DNA from: CAZKCI01 sp964551475
Lineage (GTDB): Bacteria; Auribacterota; Erginobacteria; Erginobacterales; CAZKCI01
Direction: 5' to 3'
Assembly: GCA_964551475.1 (NCBI GenBank)
Contig: CAZKCI010000069.1
Span: 21,719-85,718, forward strand
Length of the DNA stretch: 64,000 bases
Shown piece by piece: positions 16,210-26,520 of this stretch. How positions within the stretch are numbered: position 1 is the first letter of the stretch; each line of letters begins with the position of its first letter. The notes below the pieces were generated by a model. That model was given only the letters and a program-made list of their open reading frames with translations, was not told the origin of the DNA and ran no database searches. The translations under genes were made by a program, and so were the position numbers.

Positions 16210-16805
16210 GCGGGTCGCTCGACAGAACCCGGGAGACGGTTCTCCGGGCCGCCGCCCAGGAGGCCGAATCCCTGCGCGCGGCGTCGCGGGAGTCGCTTCG
16301 CCGGGAGATGGAGCGGATTCGGACCGAGGCGCAATCCGCGCTCGCCCGTCGCCTGGGGGAGGCCGAAGCCGCTCTGGGCGAGAACAACCGCCGGGCCTTG
16401 GCGCAGTCCCGCCGGGAAGGGCGCCTGAGGGTTCTGGCCGCCCGCAACCGGGCGGCGGAAGAGATCTTCGCTCGGGCGGCCAGGGAGATTCTCGCCCTCC
16501 CCGCCGACGCGCGGCGGGATGTCCTGCGGCGCTGGCTCGGGGAAGGCGACGCCAACCTGGGAGGGGAGGTTCTCCCCGCCGCCGCCGACCGGCCGGTCCT
16601 GGCCCAACTGGTCGCGGAAGCGACCGGCCGCTTCGGGCCCGCGGTCCAGCTCCGCCTCTCCGACCGCGACGCTCCCTTCTCCACCGGTTTTGTCCTCAAG
16701 ACCGACACCTACGAAGTCCGGCGTTCACTCGAGGATTGGTTGGACGAGAAGAAGCGGGAGATCGCCCCCGAATTGGAACGAGGGGCGGAGGATAAAAAGA
16801 AATGA
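16206..16805 (+). CDS. ntpE: V-type ATPase subunit E (peripheral stalk)
   Basis: 199-aa charged protein with a long N-terminal coiled coil (TRETVLRAAAQEAESLRAASRESLRREMERIRTEA and onward to about residue 90). A mixed alpha/beta head follows, ending with GFVLKTDTYEVRRSLEDWLDEKKREIAPEL, the typical subunit E tail. It connects the catalytic A3B3 head to subunit I. The start ATG 16206 overlaps the ntpK stop, and its own stop overlaps ntpC (ATGA at 16802), so the chain is translationally coupled. A longer frame upstream lies over ntpK and is not used. Confidence 0.9.
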   Translation: MSGSLDRTRETVLRAAAQEAESLRAASRESLRREMERIRTEAQSALARRLGEAEAALGENNRRALAQSRREGRLRVLAARNRAAEEIFARAAREILALPADARRDVLRRWLGEGDANLGGEVLPAAADRPVLAQLVAEATGRFGPAVQLRLSDRDAPFSTGFVLKTDTYEVRRSLEDWLDEKKREIAPELERGAEDKKK

Positions 16806-17767
16806 CGGCTGGTGTGCGACCGATCCTGTCCGGCGCCTCCGGCGTCAGCCGCGATTGGAACTTCGTCTCGGGGCGGGCCGCCTCCCTGGAGCGTTCCTTC
16901 CTGACCCCGCCGTTCTTCCCCGATCTGCTCGGCGCCCGAAACGCGGAGGAGGCCTTCGCTCTTCTCTCCGAGAACGCCCCGGAGATCTTCCCCCACCTGA
17001 AGTCCATCGCCGACTACGACCGCGTCCTCAGCGAACGTTTCGCCGGGCTGGTCGGCTCGCTCGCCGCCGACTCTCCCCCCGACGGTCCGGCGGAGATCTT
17101 TTTTCGCCAGATCGATCTCGCCCGCGTCCACGAATATCTGACCGGCCCGGAGGCGCCGCGGAAGAACGGCGAGGAGGTGAAGCGCTCGGCGGACCGCCTG
17201 GCCGGCGCTTACGGCTGGATCGATCCTCTCGATCTCTCCGCGGAACGATCGGATCTCTTCCGGGCGCGCCCTCTGCGCTCGCTCTCCCTCTGGGTCGACT
17301 CCTCCTTTCTTCGCTCGCTTCTGCTGCGCGCCGGCCGTTCGCCCGCTCTCCTTCCGTATATCAAGACACTGGCCGCACTGCAGGCGGTCGCCACCTGCCT
17401 CCGTTCCGTTCCCGCGTCCATTTCCCCGGCCGAGCTGGAGTCTTTTTTCTTCCGCCCCGCCCTTCTCCAGGCGGGTCTCCCCCGGCCGTCCGATCCCGCC
17501 GCTCCGCTCTCCCGGCTTCTCGGCGAGTACGGGATCGTGGGCCTGCGCGCCTCCGAGGACGGGCTCTCCGAAGATTTCTCCCGCGCCGCCGACGACCATC
17601 TGACCGCGGTCGCCGCCGCCGGGAGGTTCGAGCCCTTCGGCCCTCTCCCGATCCTCTATTTTTTCCGGCGTCTCCAGATGGAAACGCTGAACCTGCGCCT
17701 CTGCCTGGCCGCGATCCTGGCCCCGATCGAACGCGAGGTGGCGGAAAAGAGACTCCGCCGATTGTGA
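16802..17767 (+). CDS. ntpC: V-type ATPase subunit C (NtpC, d-type)
   Basis: 321-aa subunit linking the rotor ring to the central stalk. Weakly conserved overall, but the end GPLPILYFFRRLQMETLNLRLCLAAI closely matches the family signature (PLI.Y...E..N.R.i). The N-terminal SGRAASLERSFLTPPFFPDLLGA also fits (cf. R..E..LL). It overlaps subunit E by four bases. It is Ala/Arg/Leu-rich with very high GC, so both strands show long open frames here; only the plus-strand product resembles a known protein. Confidence 0.88.
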   Translation: MTAGVRPILSGASGVSRDWNFVSGRAASLERSFLTPPFFPDLLGARNAEEAFALLSENAPEIFPHLKSIADYDRVLSERFAGLVGSLAADSPPDGPAEIFFRQIDLARVHEYLTGPEAPRKNGEEVKRSADRLAGAYGWIDPLDLSAERSDLFRARPLRSLSLWVDSSFLRSLLLRAGRSPALLPYIKTLAALQAVATCLRSVPASISPAELESFFFRPALLQAGLPRPSDPAAPLSRLLGEYGIVGLRASEDGLSEDFSRAADDHLTAVAAAGRFEPFGPLPILYFFRRLQMETLNLRLCLAAILAPIEREVAEKRLRRL

Positions 17768-17785
17768 GGATTGAATCCGCGGTAA

Positions 17786-18151
17786 ATGAATGCTGAAGCA
17801 AAAGACGGAAAAGGCCAGCTTCACGCCGTCGGCCCGGCCGAGGTGATCCTCCCCTTCCGGGCGGCCGGCGTGATCCTCCATCCCGCCGCGACGGCCCCGG
17901 AAGCGCGCCGCGCGCTCGCCGAGGCGGACGGCTCGCCCGCGGGATCCCTGATCCTGGTCGTCGAGGAGACCGCGGCGTCGGTTTTGCCGGAACTGAGGGA
18001 GATGGAGACGGCTGCCCGCCACGCCGTTCTCATCGTCCCGACCCGTCTGCGGCAGACCGGTCTGGGGCTCAGGGCGATGCGGGCCGCCATCGTCCGCTCC
18101 GTGGGCGTGGACCTGCTGGCGCCTGATCGGGCGGGGATGAAAAAGGACTAG
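17786..18151 (+). CDS. ntpG: V-type ATPase subunit F (NtpG-like central stalk)
   Basis: 121-aa small central-stalk protein with a Rossmann-like alternation: VGPAEVILPFRAAGVILHPAATAPEARRALAEA, then SLILVVEETAASVLPELREM, then HAVLIVPTRLRQTGLGLRAMRAAIVRSVGVDLL. These fit the subunit F pattern of a strand sensing rotation followed by IP(G/T)..... G........R.A.G.. at the C-terminus. It lies between subunits C and A, the NtpG position. It is more divergent than its neighbours, so the call depends partly on context. Confidence 0.85.
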   Translation: MNAEAKDGKGQLHAVGPAEVILPFRAAGVILHPAATAPEARRALAEADGSPAGSLILVVEETAASVLPELREMETAARHAVLIVPTRLRQTGLGLRAMRAAIVRSVGVDLLAPDRAGMKKD

Positions 18152-18182
18152 AAGATGCGTCTCCACCATCCGCGAGCGAACG

Positions 18183-18208
18183 GTAGCGTCGCCGCTCCCG
18201 CGGCGACG
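18183..18208. repeat. REP-like palindrome GTAGCGTCGCC
   Basis: A GTAG head followed by cgtcgccgctcccgcggcgacg forms a GC hairpin between subunit F and A genes. A similar unit with another loop lies at 31681-31706 (gtagcgtcgcccttcccggg). Confidence 0.55.
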
Positions 18209-18267
18209 TCTCCGCGTCCTCACGGGAGCGACGGCGCTGCAACATTCAACGAAAGAGAATCCCGGAG

Positions 18268-20034
18268 ATGAGCACAGAAAGACCCAACGGCACGATTGTC
18301 AAGGTAAGCGGCCCCCTGGTGGTGGCGGAAGGTCTCGCCGGCACCCGGATGTATGAGATGGTTCGGGTGGGAAAGATGGGCCTCTTCGGAGAGGTGATCG
18401 AGATCCGCTCCGGCCGCTCCTCCATCCAGGTCTACGAAGAGACGGAGGGGATCGGACCGGGCGAGCCGGTCGTCCCCACCGGATCGCCCCTGGCCGTGGA
18501 ACTCGGACCGGGTTTGATCTCCTCGATCTATGACGGCGTCCAGCGCCCGCTCGACCTGCTCCGGGAGACCTTCGGCGATTTCGTGGTCCGGGGCGCGTCG
18601 GCCCCCTCGCTCAACCGGGAGAAGAAATGGCATTTTGTCCCGGTCCGGAAGGCGGGCGATGAAGTAGTGGTCGGGGACATCGTCGGGACGGTCCAGGAGA
18701 CGCCGATCGTCGTCCACCGGGTCATGGTTCCGGAGGGATGCGCCGGAAAAATCGTCGAGATCAAGGAGAAGGAGGCGGCGCTCGAGGAAACGGTCTGCGT
18801 CATCCGGGCCCCGGAAGGCGACCGCCCCATCACGCTGCTGCGGAAATGGCCGGTTCGCCAGGCCCGTCCCGTCGCCCGCCGCCTCACGCCCTCTTCGTTG
18901 CTGGTCACCGGGCAGCGGGTGCTCGACATGCTCTTCCCGATCGCCCAGGGCGGAGCGGCCTGCGTCCCCGGCCCCTTCGGTTCCGGCAAGACCGTGGTCC
19001 AGCACCAGCTGGCCAAATGGGCCGACGCCGAGATCATCGTCTACGTCGGCTGCGGGGAGCGGGGCAACGAGATGACCGAGGTGCTGATGGAGTTCCCCCA
19101 TCTCGTCGACCCCCGCTCCGGCCGTCCCCTGATCGAGCGAACGATCCTGGTTGCCAACACCTCGAACATGCCGGTGGCCGCCCGGGAAGCCTCGGTCTTC
19201 ACCGGGATCACGCTGGCCGAGTATTACCGGGACATGGGCTACAGCGTGGCCCTGATGGCCGACTCGACCTCCCGCTGGGCCGAGGCGATGCGGGAGATGT
19301 CGGGAAGGCTGGAGGAGATGCCGGGGGAGGAGGGCTTCCCCGCCTACCTCTCCTCGCGGATGGCGAGCTTCTATGAGCGCGCCGGCCGGGCGGTCTGCCT
19401 GGGGAGCGACCAGCGGGAAGGGTCGCTCTCGGTGATCGGCGCGGTCTCTCCTCCCGGCGGCGACCTCTCCGAGCCGGTGGTCCAGGCCACGCTCCGCGTG
19501 GTCAAGGTCTTCTGGGGACTGGACGACAAGCTCGCCGGCCAGCGCCACTTCCCCGCCATTAACTGGCTCAACTCCTATTCTCTCTACGCGACGATGGCCG
19601 ACGCGGCCTGCGACGAGAAGGTCGACCCCTTCTGGTCGGCCAACCGGCGGGAGGCGATGGCGGTCCTCAAGCGCGAGTCGGAGCTCGAAGAGCTGGTGCG
19701 CCTGGTGGGCATGGACGCCCTCTCGGCCCAGGACCGCCTTCTTCTCGAGACGGCCAAGATGATCCGGGAGGACTTTCTCCATCAGAACGCCTACGACCCC
19801 ATCGACACCTACACCTCTCTTCCCAAGCAGTTCCGCCTCCTCCAGTCGATCCTGGCCTACTACCACTACGCGAAGAAGGCGCTGGAGGCGGGGGCGGATC
19901 TGAACGCCCTGATCGCCCTCCCCGTCCGGGAGGAGATCTCCCGGGCCAAGTTCATACCCGAGGGTGAGCTCCCGCGTTTCGAGGAGATAAAGAAGCGCGC
20001 CGCCGCCCAGGCCTCCGCCGCGGCAAAGAAATGA
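18268..20034 (+). CDS. ntpA: V-type ATPase catalytic subunit A
   Basis: 588-aa catalytic subunit. The Walker A motif GPFGSGKT is at residues 235-242, followed by VYVGCGERGNEMTEVL. A bulge/non-homologous region (about 120-200) separates the N-terminal barrel from the nucleotide domain, as in V/A-ATPases. ALMADSTSRWAEAMREMSGRLEEMPGEEGFPAYL includes Walker B and the arginine-rich segment. It hydrolyses or synthesises ATP at the A/B interface. The spacer from subunit F contains a REP palindrome. Confidence 0.97.
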   Translation: MSTERPNGTIVKVSGPLVVAEGLAGTRMYEMVRVGKMGLFGEVIEIRSGRSSIQVYEETEGIGPGEPVVPTGSPLAVELGPGLISSIYDGVQRPLDLLRETFGDFVVRGASAPSLNREKKWHFVPVRKAGDEVVVGDIVGTVQETPIVVHRVMVPEGCAGKIVEIKEKEAALEETVCVIRAPEGDRPITLLRKWPVRQARPVARRLTPSSLLVTGQRVLDMLFPIAQGGAACVPGPFGSGKTVVQHQLAKWADAEIIVYVGCGERGNEMTEVLMEFPHLVDPRSGRPLIERTILVANTSNMPVAAREASVFTGITLAEYYRDMGYSVALMADSTSRWAEAMREMSGRLEEMPGEEGFPAYLSSRMASFYERAGRAVCLGSDQREGSLSVIGAVSPPGGDLSEPVVQATLRVVKVFWGLDDKLAGQRHFPAINWLNSYSLYATMADAACDEKVDPFWSANRREAMAVLKRESELEELVRLVGMDALSAQDRLLLETAKMIREDFLHQNAYDPIDTYTSLPKQFRLLQSILAYYHYAKKALEAGADLNALIALPVREEISRAKFIPEGELPRFEEIKKRAAAQASAAAKK

Positions 20035-20107
20035 CTGAGGGCTGAAGACTGAAGGCCTATCGACTGATCACTGGTTACCGATCACTTTAAGGGAAAAGGG
20101 GATCACC

Positions 20108-21511
<1,404 letters not shown>

Positions 21512-21546
21512 TTCGAAAATCCACAATCCGCAATCCGCAATCCGCA

Positions 21547-22173
21547 ATGAAGACCGCCGTCAGCCCCAACCGCATGGAGCTCTTGAAGCTCCGCCAGCGT
21601 CTCGCCCTCGCCCGCCGGGGACACCGCCTTCTCAAGGAGAAGCTGGAAGGCCTGGTCAAGGAGTTCATCCCCCTGGTCGAGCGCTACCGCTCGGAACGGG
21701 AAAAGATCGACCGGGCCATCCCGGGGACGCTCGGCCTCTTCACGCTCGCCTCCGCCACCTCATCCCGCTCGATCGTCGCCTCGGCCCTCTCCGAGTGCCG
21801 GGGCGAGGCCTCCGTCTCCGTCGGATCGCGGTCGCTGATGGGCCTCTCCTCGCCCACCTTCGCGCTCGCCGATTTTCGCCCCGAGCCCTCTTACAGCCTG
21901 GTCATCACCCCCCCGGAGCTCGACTCGGCGATCGACCGCCTGCGGACGCTCTTGCCCCGGATCCTGGAGCTCGCTTCGCTGGAGGAGCTTCTCCGGAGGC
22001 TCGCCCGGGAGATCGAGAAGACCCGCCGCCGCGTGAACGCGCTCGAGTACGTGATGATCCCCGAGATCGTCAGCACCCGCAAATTCATCGCCGCCAAGAT
22101 CGAGGAGAACGAGCGCGGCTCCCGCGTCCGCCTGATGAAGGTGAAGGAGATGCTCGAGGCGCGGGGTGTGTAG
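21547..22173 (+). CDS. ntpD: V-type ATPase subunit D (central rotor shaft)
   Basis: 208-aa central-stalk protein. The start MKTAVSPNRMELLKLRQRLALARRGHRLLKEK is the family signature (P(T/N)R..L..LK..L..A..G..LLK.K). The C-terminal helix ETRRRVNALEYVMIPEI-like stretch (KTRRRVNALEYVMIPEIVSTRKFI) is equally typical. It forms the rotating shaft coupling ring rotation to catalysis. It is the last V-ATPase gene, three bases before an unrelated glycosyltransferase. Confidence 0.96.
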   Translation: MKTAVSPNRMELLKLRQRLALARRGHRLLKEKLEGLVKEFIPLVERYRSEREKIDRAIPGTLGLFTLASATSSRSIVASALSECRGEASVSVGSRSLMGLSSPTFALADFRPEPSYSLVITPPELDSAIDRLRTLLPRILELASLEELLRRLAREIEKTRRRVNALEYVMIPEIVSTRKFIAAKIEENERGSRVRLMKVKEMLEARGV

Positions 22174-22175
22174 CA

Positions 22176-23840
22176 ATGAAAAAGTCGCCGATTGGGGCCG
22201 CCACCTTTCTGGCCGCCGCTTATCTGGTCTTCGGTCTCCTCTCCCTCGACCAGTTCGGTATCACCTGGGACGAGCCCGCGCCCGATCACTTTTACGTCGG
22301 CGATCTCTACCTCGACACGCTCCACACCGGCGACTGGCGCTCGCTCACCGCCGGGAAAATCGGGCGTTCGATGGAGAACTACGGCCCGGTCTTTGACCTG
22401 ATCGGTGCCCTCAACGCGCGCGTTTTTCATGCCCGCTGGGATCTTCTCTCCGAAGACAACGCCCGCCATCTCCATCTCGTCTTCACCGCCTCGCTCACCG
22501 TTTTCTTCACCTGCCTTCTGGCCGGGCGGGCCTGGTCTGTCCCGGCGGGGATATTCTCCGCTCTTTTCCTCTGCGCCTTCCCCCGCTTCATCTCCGATAC
22601 ATTCAACAACCCCAAGGACAACCCGGTGGTCTTCGCATATATACTTTGCTTCTATTTGTACCACAGAAGGCTACAAACAGATAAGAAAGTATACAGTATC
22701 ATGCTGTCCTTGGCCGCCGGGCTGGGCTTCGCAACCAGGGCAACATTTGCGATCAATCCGGGTATTATACTAATATATACGATATTATACTTATTAGCAT
22801 TTAGGGATCGAGAGATATCCTTCATCAAGAGACTGATCTCCTTCTGGGATGTATGGTTGGCGCTGGCCATGAGCCTTCCCATGGGGATGCTCTTATGGCC
22901 TTACCTATGGCATGAGCCGCTTACCAGGCTCAAGGAGATAGCCGAATTCTACTTTTTCCACGAAACCCAGGCCAAACTCCGGATTCTGTATCAAGGGCGG
23001 TCATACATACCGGGGCTGACCATGCCCTGGCATTACGCTCCGGTGATGCTGTTCATCACGACACCCCTCATTACGCTAGGAGCGGCCTTCTGGGGACTAA
23101 GCTGCCTCGCCCTGCGCCATGTGGGAGCGGCGTTTGCCCCGCGATCCGTGTCAGCCGAGCCTGTGGGAGCGGCGTCTCGCCGCGATCCGAGCCAAGTCGA
23201 GACTGTGGGAAGGGATCGGGACCAGTGTTCAGGGCGTTTAGCTTTCGGCCTCTTTCTTATCGTCTGGATCGTTTTCGGCATTCTTCCTTTCGTTCTCCCC
23301 GGCCAGCGGGTTTATGACGGCATTCGCCATTTCCTTTTTGTAGCCCCCGCCATTTGCATTCTGGCCGGCCTCGGACTGGAGTGTGTCATGCTGGCGATCG
23401 CCCGCCGGGCGAGGAGGGTGATAGCGGTTACCGTCATCACCGCTCTCTATCTGCTGCTCTTTCTCAATGTCTTCGAATACCACCCCGATTACACTGTCTA
23501 TTACAACGCGTTGGTGGGTGGCCCCCGGGGCGCCTTCGAGAGGTATTCGCTCGACTACTGGGGCAACTCCTACAAGCGGGGGATGGAATGGATCAACCGC
23601 AATGTTCCGCCCCGCTCCTCGGTCCTGGTCATGGTGGCGCCGCAAATCGCGCGTTTCTATGCCCGCCCCGATCTCATCATGCTGGGGCCGGAAGAGCTGA
23701 ACGCCGATCCCCGCCTGCGTTTCGATTACAGCATGTATGTGATCAGGGATGGGGAAGCGTTGAGGCAGGCGTCCCGGGGACCGGTCTTCCAGATCGTGGT
23801 GAAGGGCCAGCCGATCCTCAAAATCCACCAGTGGAGATGA
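22176..23840 (+). CDS. GT-C type membrane glycosyltransferase (PMT/ArnT-like)
   Basis: 554-aa polytopic membrane protein with about 10-12 predicted TM helices. The first periplasmic loop carries FGITWDEPAPDHFYVGD, the acidic D-E motif of GT-C/GT39 lipid-phosphosugar-dependent transferases. FNNPKDNPVVFAYILCFYLYHRRL resembles the family's NPKD motif. It probably glycosylates protein or lipid on the periplasmic face; acceptor unknown. Odd features: codons for residues ~314-353 (HVGAAFAPRSV... SRRDPSQVETVGRD) are two REP palindromes read in frame, and the central part (22.6-22.85 kb) is AT-richer than its surroundings. It starts at ATG 22176, three bases after ntpD, but a functional link with the V-ATPase is unlikely. 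Confidence 0.8.
   Translation: MKKSPIGAATFLAAAYLVFGLLSLDQFGITWDEPAPDHFYVGDLYLDTLHTGDWRSLTAGKIGRSMENYGPVFDLIGALNARVFHARWDLLSEDNARHLHLVFTASLTVFFTCLLAGRAWSVPAGIFSALFLCAFPRFISDTFNNPKDNPVVFAYILCFYLYHRRLQTDKKVYSIMLSLAAGLGFATRATFAINPGIILIYTILYLLAFRDREISFIKRLISFWDVWLALAMSLPMGMLLWPYLWHEPLTRLKEIAEFYFFHETQAKLRILYQGRSYIPGLTMPWHYAPVMLFITTPLITLGAAFWGLSCLALRHVGAAFAPRSVSAEPVGAASRRDPSQVETVGRDRDQCSGRLAFGLFLIVWIVFGILPFVLPGQRVYDGIRHFLFVAPAICILAGLGLECVMLAIARRARRVIAVTVITALYLLLFLNVFEYHPDYTVYYNALVGGPRGAFERYSLDYWGNSYKRGMEWINRNVPPRSSVLVMVAPQIARFYARPDLIMLGPEELNADPRLRFDYSMYVIRDGEALRQASRGPVFQIVVKGQPILKIHQWR
23121..23189. repeat. Two GTGGGAG-type REP units inside a coding sequence
   Basis: gtgggagcggcgtttgcccc (23121-23147) and gtgggagcggcgtctcgccg (23163-23189) are tandem copies of the window's main REP family. 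They are followed by a third, partial unit near 23205. They are translated in frame within the glycosyltransferase gene, adding a hydrophilic stretch between two membrane helices. Confidence 0.8.
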
Positions 23841-23870
23841 GGTCCCTGATCGTTGTGGCATTCCTGCCTG

Positions 23871-23907
23871 CCCCGATAGTCCCGGCAGAAGTTCGGGACT
23901 ATCGGGG
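23871..23907. terminator. Hairpin downstream of the glycosyltransferase
   Basis: ccccgatagtcccg (23871-23884) and cgggactatcgggg (23894-23907) form a perfect 14-bp stem with a 9-nt loop, 30 bp after the stop. There is no T-run, so it may be a palindromic repeat rather than an intrinsic terminator. Confidence 0.45.
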
Positions 23908-23966
23908 GCGCGATCCGGTCCGGCCAGGGAAAAGAATTATAAGTCAGTCCGGAATAATATAGACAT

Positions 23967-24057
23967 GTCATTGCGAGGACCCAGAGCGGAGCGAAGGGGA
24001 CGAAGCAATCCTAACCCTGTAAGCAACAGGAGATTGCTTCGCTTCGCTCGCAATGAC
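23967..24057. repeat. GTCATTGCGAG-type palindromic repeat
   Basis: The element opens gtcattgcgaggacccagag, contains cgaagcaatcc and agattgcttcg, and closes gctcgcaatgac, so its two halves are inverted. This general sequence type (GTCATTGCGAG ... GAAGCAATC) recurs as a palindromic repeat in many unrelated bacteria (from memory). An outer inverted pair agtccgga/tccggact (23946 and 24072) flanks it. It fills the spacer before rsmI. Confidence 0.7.
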
Positions 24058-24118
24058 CACCCACGTTAATGTCCGGACTACAACGGTCGGATTAGTAACC
24101 GCGAATCTTCACGAATAA

Positions 24119-24946
24119 ATGAACTCGAAAACCGGCATCCTCTACCTCGTCGCGACTCCCATCGGTAACCTGGAGGACATCACGCTCCGGGCGATCCGCA
24201 TTCTTAAGGAGTCCGACCTGATCGCCGCCGAGGATACGCGGACGGCGCGGATCCTTCTCCAACACTACGGGATCGAAAAGCCCCTCGTCAGCTACTACGA
24301 TCCCAAGGAGGAGACGAAAAGCCTCCCCATCGTCGAACGTCTCCGGAAGGGCGAGACGGTCGCCCTGATCTCCGAGAGCGGCATGCCGGGCGTCTCCGAC
24401 CCCGGCTTCCGCCTGGTGCGCGCGGCCATTAAAGCGGGCATATCCGTCATCCCCGTGCCCGGCCCCTCGTCCCTTCTCTCCGCCCTGGTGGTTTCGGGTC
24501 TGCCCACAGATCGGTTCGTTTTCGAAGGTTTTCTCCCCGCCCGCGCTGTCGCCCGGAAAAAGAAGCTGGCGTCTCTGGCGGACGATGACCGGACACTGAT
24601 CTTCTTCGAATCGCCCCGCCGACTCCTCAAGACTCTCCACGATATCGAACTGACACTGGGCAACCGGCGTATCGCGGTCGCCCGCGAGCTGACCAAGAAG
24701 TTCGAGGAAGTGATCCGGGGCAGTGTAACGGAAGTAGTCGCCCGCCTCTTTGGGGGTGAGATTCGGGGAGAGATCGTCCTGGTCGTCGAGGGGAAGACCG
24801 GCCCCTCCGCCGCTTCCGCTCTCCCCCTGCCCGAACAGGTGAAGAAGCTCGAAGAGGAGCTCGGCATCTCCCGGATGGAGGCGATCAAGCTGGTCGCCCG
24901 CTCCCGCGGCGTTCGCAAGGGCGATGTCTATCGCGCCCTTCTGTAG
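24119..24946 (+). CDS. rsmI: 16S rRNA 2'-O-ribose C1402 methyltransferase
   Basis: 275-aa SAM-dependent tetrapyrrole-methylase-fold enzyme that methylates C1402 of 16S rRNA. The motif GILYLVATPIGNLEDITLRAIRILKESDLIAAEDTR is diagnostic. VIPVPGPSSLLSALVVSGLPTDRFVFEGFLP and FFESPRRLLKTL are the family's other signatures. A small variation is ESGMPGVSDPG where most homologues have DAGTPGISDPG. The C-terminal segment with AIKLVARSRGVRKGDVYRALL is usual. It stands alone between a palindromic repeat and a REP cluster. Confidence 0.95.
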   Translation: MNSKTGILYLVATPIGNLEDITLRAIRILKESDLIAAEDTRTARILLQHYGIEKPLVSYYDPKEETKSLPIVERLRKGETVALISESGMPGVSDPGFRLVRAAIKAGISVIPVPGPSSLLSALVVSGLPTDRFVFEGFLPARAVARKKKLASLADDDRTLIFFESPRRLLKTLHDIELTLGNRRIAVARELTKKFEEVIRGSVTEVVARLFGGEIRGEIVLVVEGKTGPSAASALPLPEQVKKLEEELGISRMEAIKLVARSRGVRKGDVYRALL

Positions 24947-24958
24947 CCGCGGACCCCT

Positions 24959-25120
24959 GTGGGAGCGGCGTCTGCCCCATCCCGAAATCTTCTTCGGGAC
25001 TCGCCGCGATCCGGGCCGGCCTGGCCGTTTTTATCCTATCCAATCCTATTCAATCGTCTGTTGAAAGTGCCGAGCCAAAACCGGCCTGGCTATGGGATCG
25101 GGGCGAGACGCCCCTCCCAC
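24959..25120. repeat. REPIN-like pair of GTGGGAG palindromes upstream of eno
   Basis: A direct unit starts at 24959 and carries a nested hairpin (atcccgaaatcttcttcggga) in its loop, ending about 25013. An inverted unit occupies 25095-25120 (ggatcggggcgagacgcccc). The rest of the 305-bp rsmI-eno spacer holds a pyrimidine-rich degenerate tandem (tttcctgcc units, 25138-25185) and, at 25191-25215, an inverted copy of the GTGTCAA-type repeat. A ggagga Shine-Dalgarno then precedes eno. Confidence 0.7.
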
Positions 25121-25251
25121 AACAGGCCGGCTTGGTTTTCCTGCCTTTCCTGCCCCTCCTGCCTTTCCTGCTTTTCTGCTTTTCCCGCATTTGTCAATTT
25201 GACACCGTTCCCCATCCCGGGTAGGATGCGGGAAAAAGAAGGAGGATGTAG

Positions 25252-26520
25252 ATGAGTTCGATCAAGGAAATTCATGCCCGAGAGATTCTGGATTCCCGGG
25301 GGAACCCCACCGTGGAAGTCGACCTGGTTCTCTCGTCCGGGGCTTTCGGGCGGGCGTCCGTCCCCTCGGGGGCTTCCACCGGCGAGCACGAGGCGCTGGA
25401 ACTCCGCGACGGCGACAAGAAGCGCTACGGCGGCAAGGGCGTCCTCAAAGCGGTCGGCAACGTCAATACCGTCATCGTGAAAAAGATCGTCGGCAAGTCC
25501 TTCGCCGGCCAGGCCTCCCTCGATCAGGCCCTGATCGACCTCGACGGAACGCCGACCAAGGCCAAGCTCGGCGCCAACGCCGTCCTGGGCGTTTCACTCG
25601 CCTACGCCAAAGCCTGCGCGGCCGAAAAATCCCTCCCGCTCTTCAAATACCTGGGCGGCGAGGAGGCGCGGGTGATCCCGATCCCGATGCTCAACATCTT
25701 GAACGGCGGCGTCCATGCCAACTGGCAGTCGACCGACCTCCAGGAGTTCATGATCATGCCCCGGGGGGCGCCCTCCTTCCGCGAAGGCTTGAGGATGGCG
25801 GCGGAGATCTTCCACACGCTGAAGAAGATTCTGGCGGGGAAGGGGCTCCCCACCGGCGTGGGCGATGAGGGCGGCTTCGCGCCGCGCCTCCCCTCCAACG
25901 CCGCGGCGATCGAGGTCATACTGGACGCGGTCGGAAAAGCGGGCTATGTCCCGGGGAAGGATATCTTCATCTGCCTCGATCCGGCCGCGAGCGGTTTCTT
26001 CAAGAACGGCACATACACGCTCCATTCCGAGAAACGGGAGCTCACCTCCGCCGAGATGGTCGACTTCTACGCCGACTGGGTGGAGAAATACCCGATCTAC
26101 TCGATCGAGGACGGACTGGCCGAGGACGACTGGGAAGGCTGGAAGCTTTTGACCGACCGCCTGGGCGCCCGCACCCAACTCGTCGGGGACGACCTCTTCG
26201 TCACCAATACCGCCCGTCTGCAGCGGGGGATCGACAGCGGAACCGCCAATGCCATCCTGATCAAGGTGAACCAGATCGGGACGCTCTCCGAATCGCTCGC
26301 CGCGATCGCGCTGGCGAAGAAAGCCGGCTACAACTCCGTGATCAGCCACCGTTCGGGCGAGACCGAGGACACCTACATCGCCGACATCGCCGTCGCCACC
26401 AACATCGGCCAGATCAAGACCGGCTCGGCCTGCCGCTCGGAGCGGGTGGCCAAGTACAACCGCCTCCTCCAGATCGAGGAGATGCTGGGGAAGAAGGCGG
26501 TCTACGGAAAAACCAGTTGA
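25252..26520 (+). CDS. eno: Enolase
   Basis: 422-aa glycolytic enzyme interconverting 2-phosphoglycerate and phosphoenolpyruvate. Signatures: IKEIHAREILDSRGNPTVEVDL at the start, SVPSGASTGEHEALELRD (flexible active-site loop), GVGDEGGFAPRL, the metal ligands in FICLDPAAS, YSIEDGLAEDDW and LVGDDLFVTN, and the catalytic lysine context ILIKVNQIGTLSESL followed by VISHRSGETEDTYIADIAVA. Variation: NGGVHANWQSTDLQEFMI replaces the common NGGAHADNNVDIQEFMI. Start ATG 25252 follows aaggaggatgtag. Single transcription unit. Confidence 0.97.
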   Translation: MSSIKEIHAREILDSRGNPTVEVDLVLSSGAFGRASVPSGASTGEHEALELRDGDKKRYGGKGVLKAVGNVNTVIVKKIVGKSFAGQASLDQALIDLDGTPTKAKLGANAVLGVSLAYAKACAAEKSLPLFKYLGGEEARVIPIPMLNILNGGVHANWQSTDLQEFMIMPRGAPSFREGLRMAAEIFHTLKKILAGKGLPTGVGDEGGFAPRLPSNAAAIEVILDAVGKAGYVPGKDIFICLDPAASGFFKNGTYTLHSEKRELTSAEMVDFYADWVEKYPIYSIEDGLAEDDWEGWKLLTDRLGARTQLVGDDLFVTNTARLQRGIDSGTANAILIKVNQIGTLSESLAAIALAKKAGYNSVISHRSGETEDTYIADIAVATNIGQIKTGSACRSERVAKYNRLLQIEEMLGKKAVYGKTS

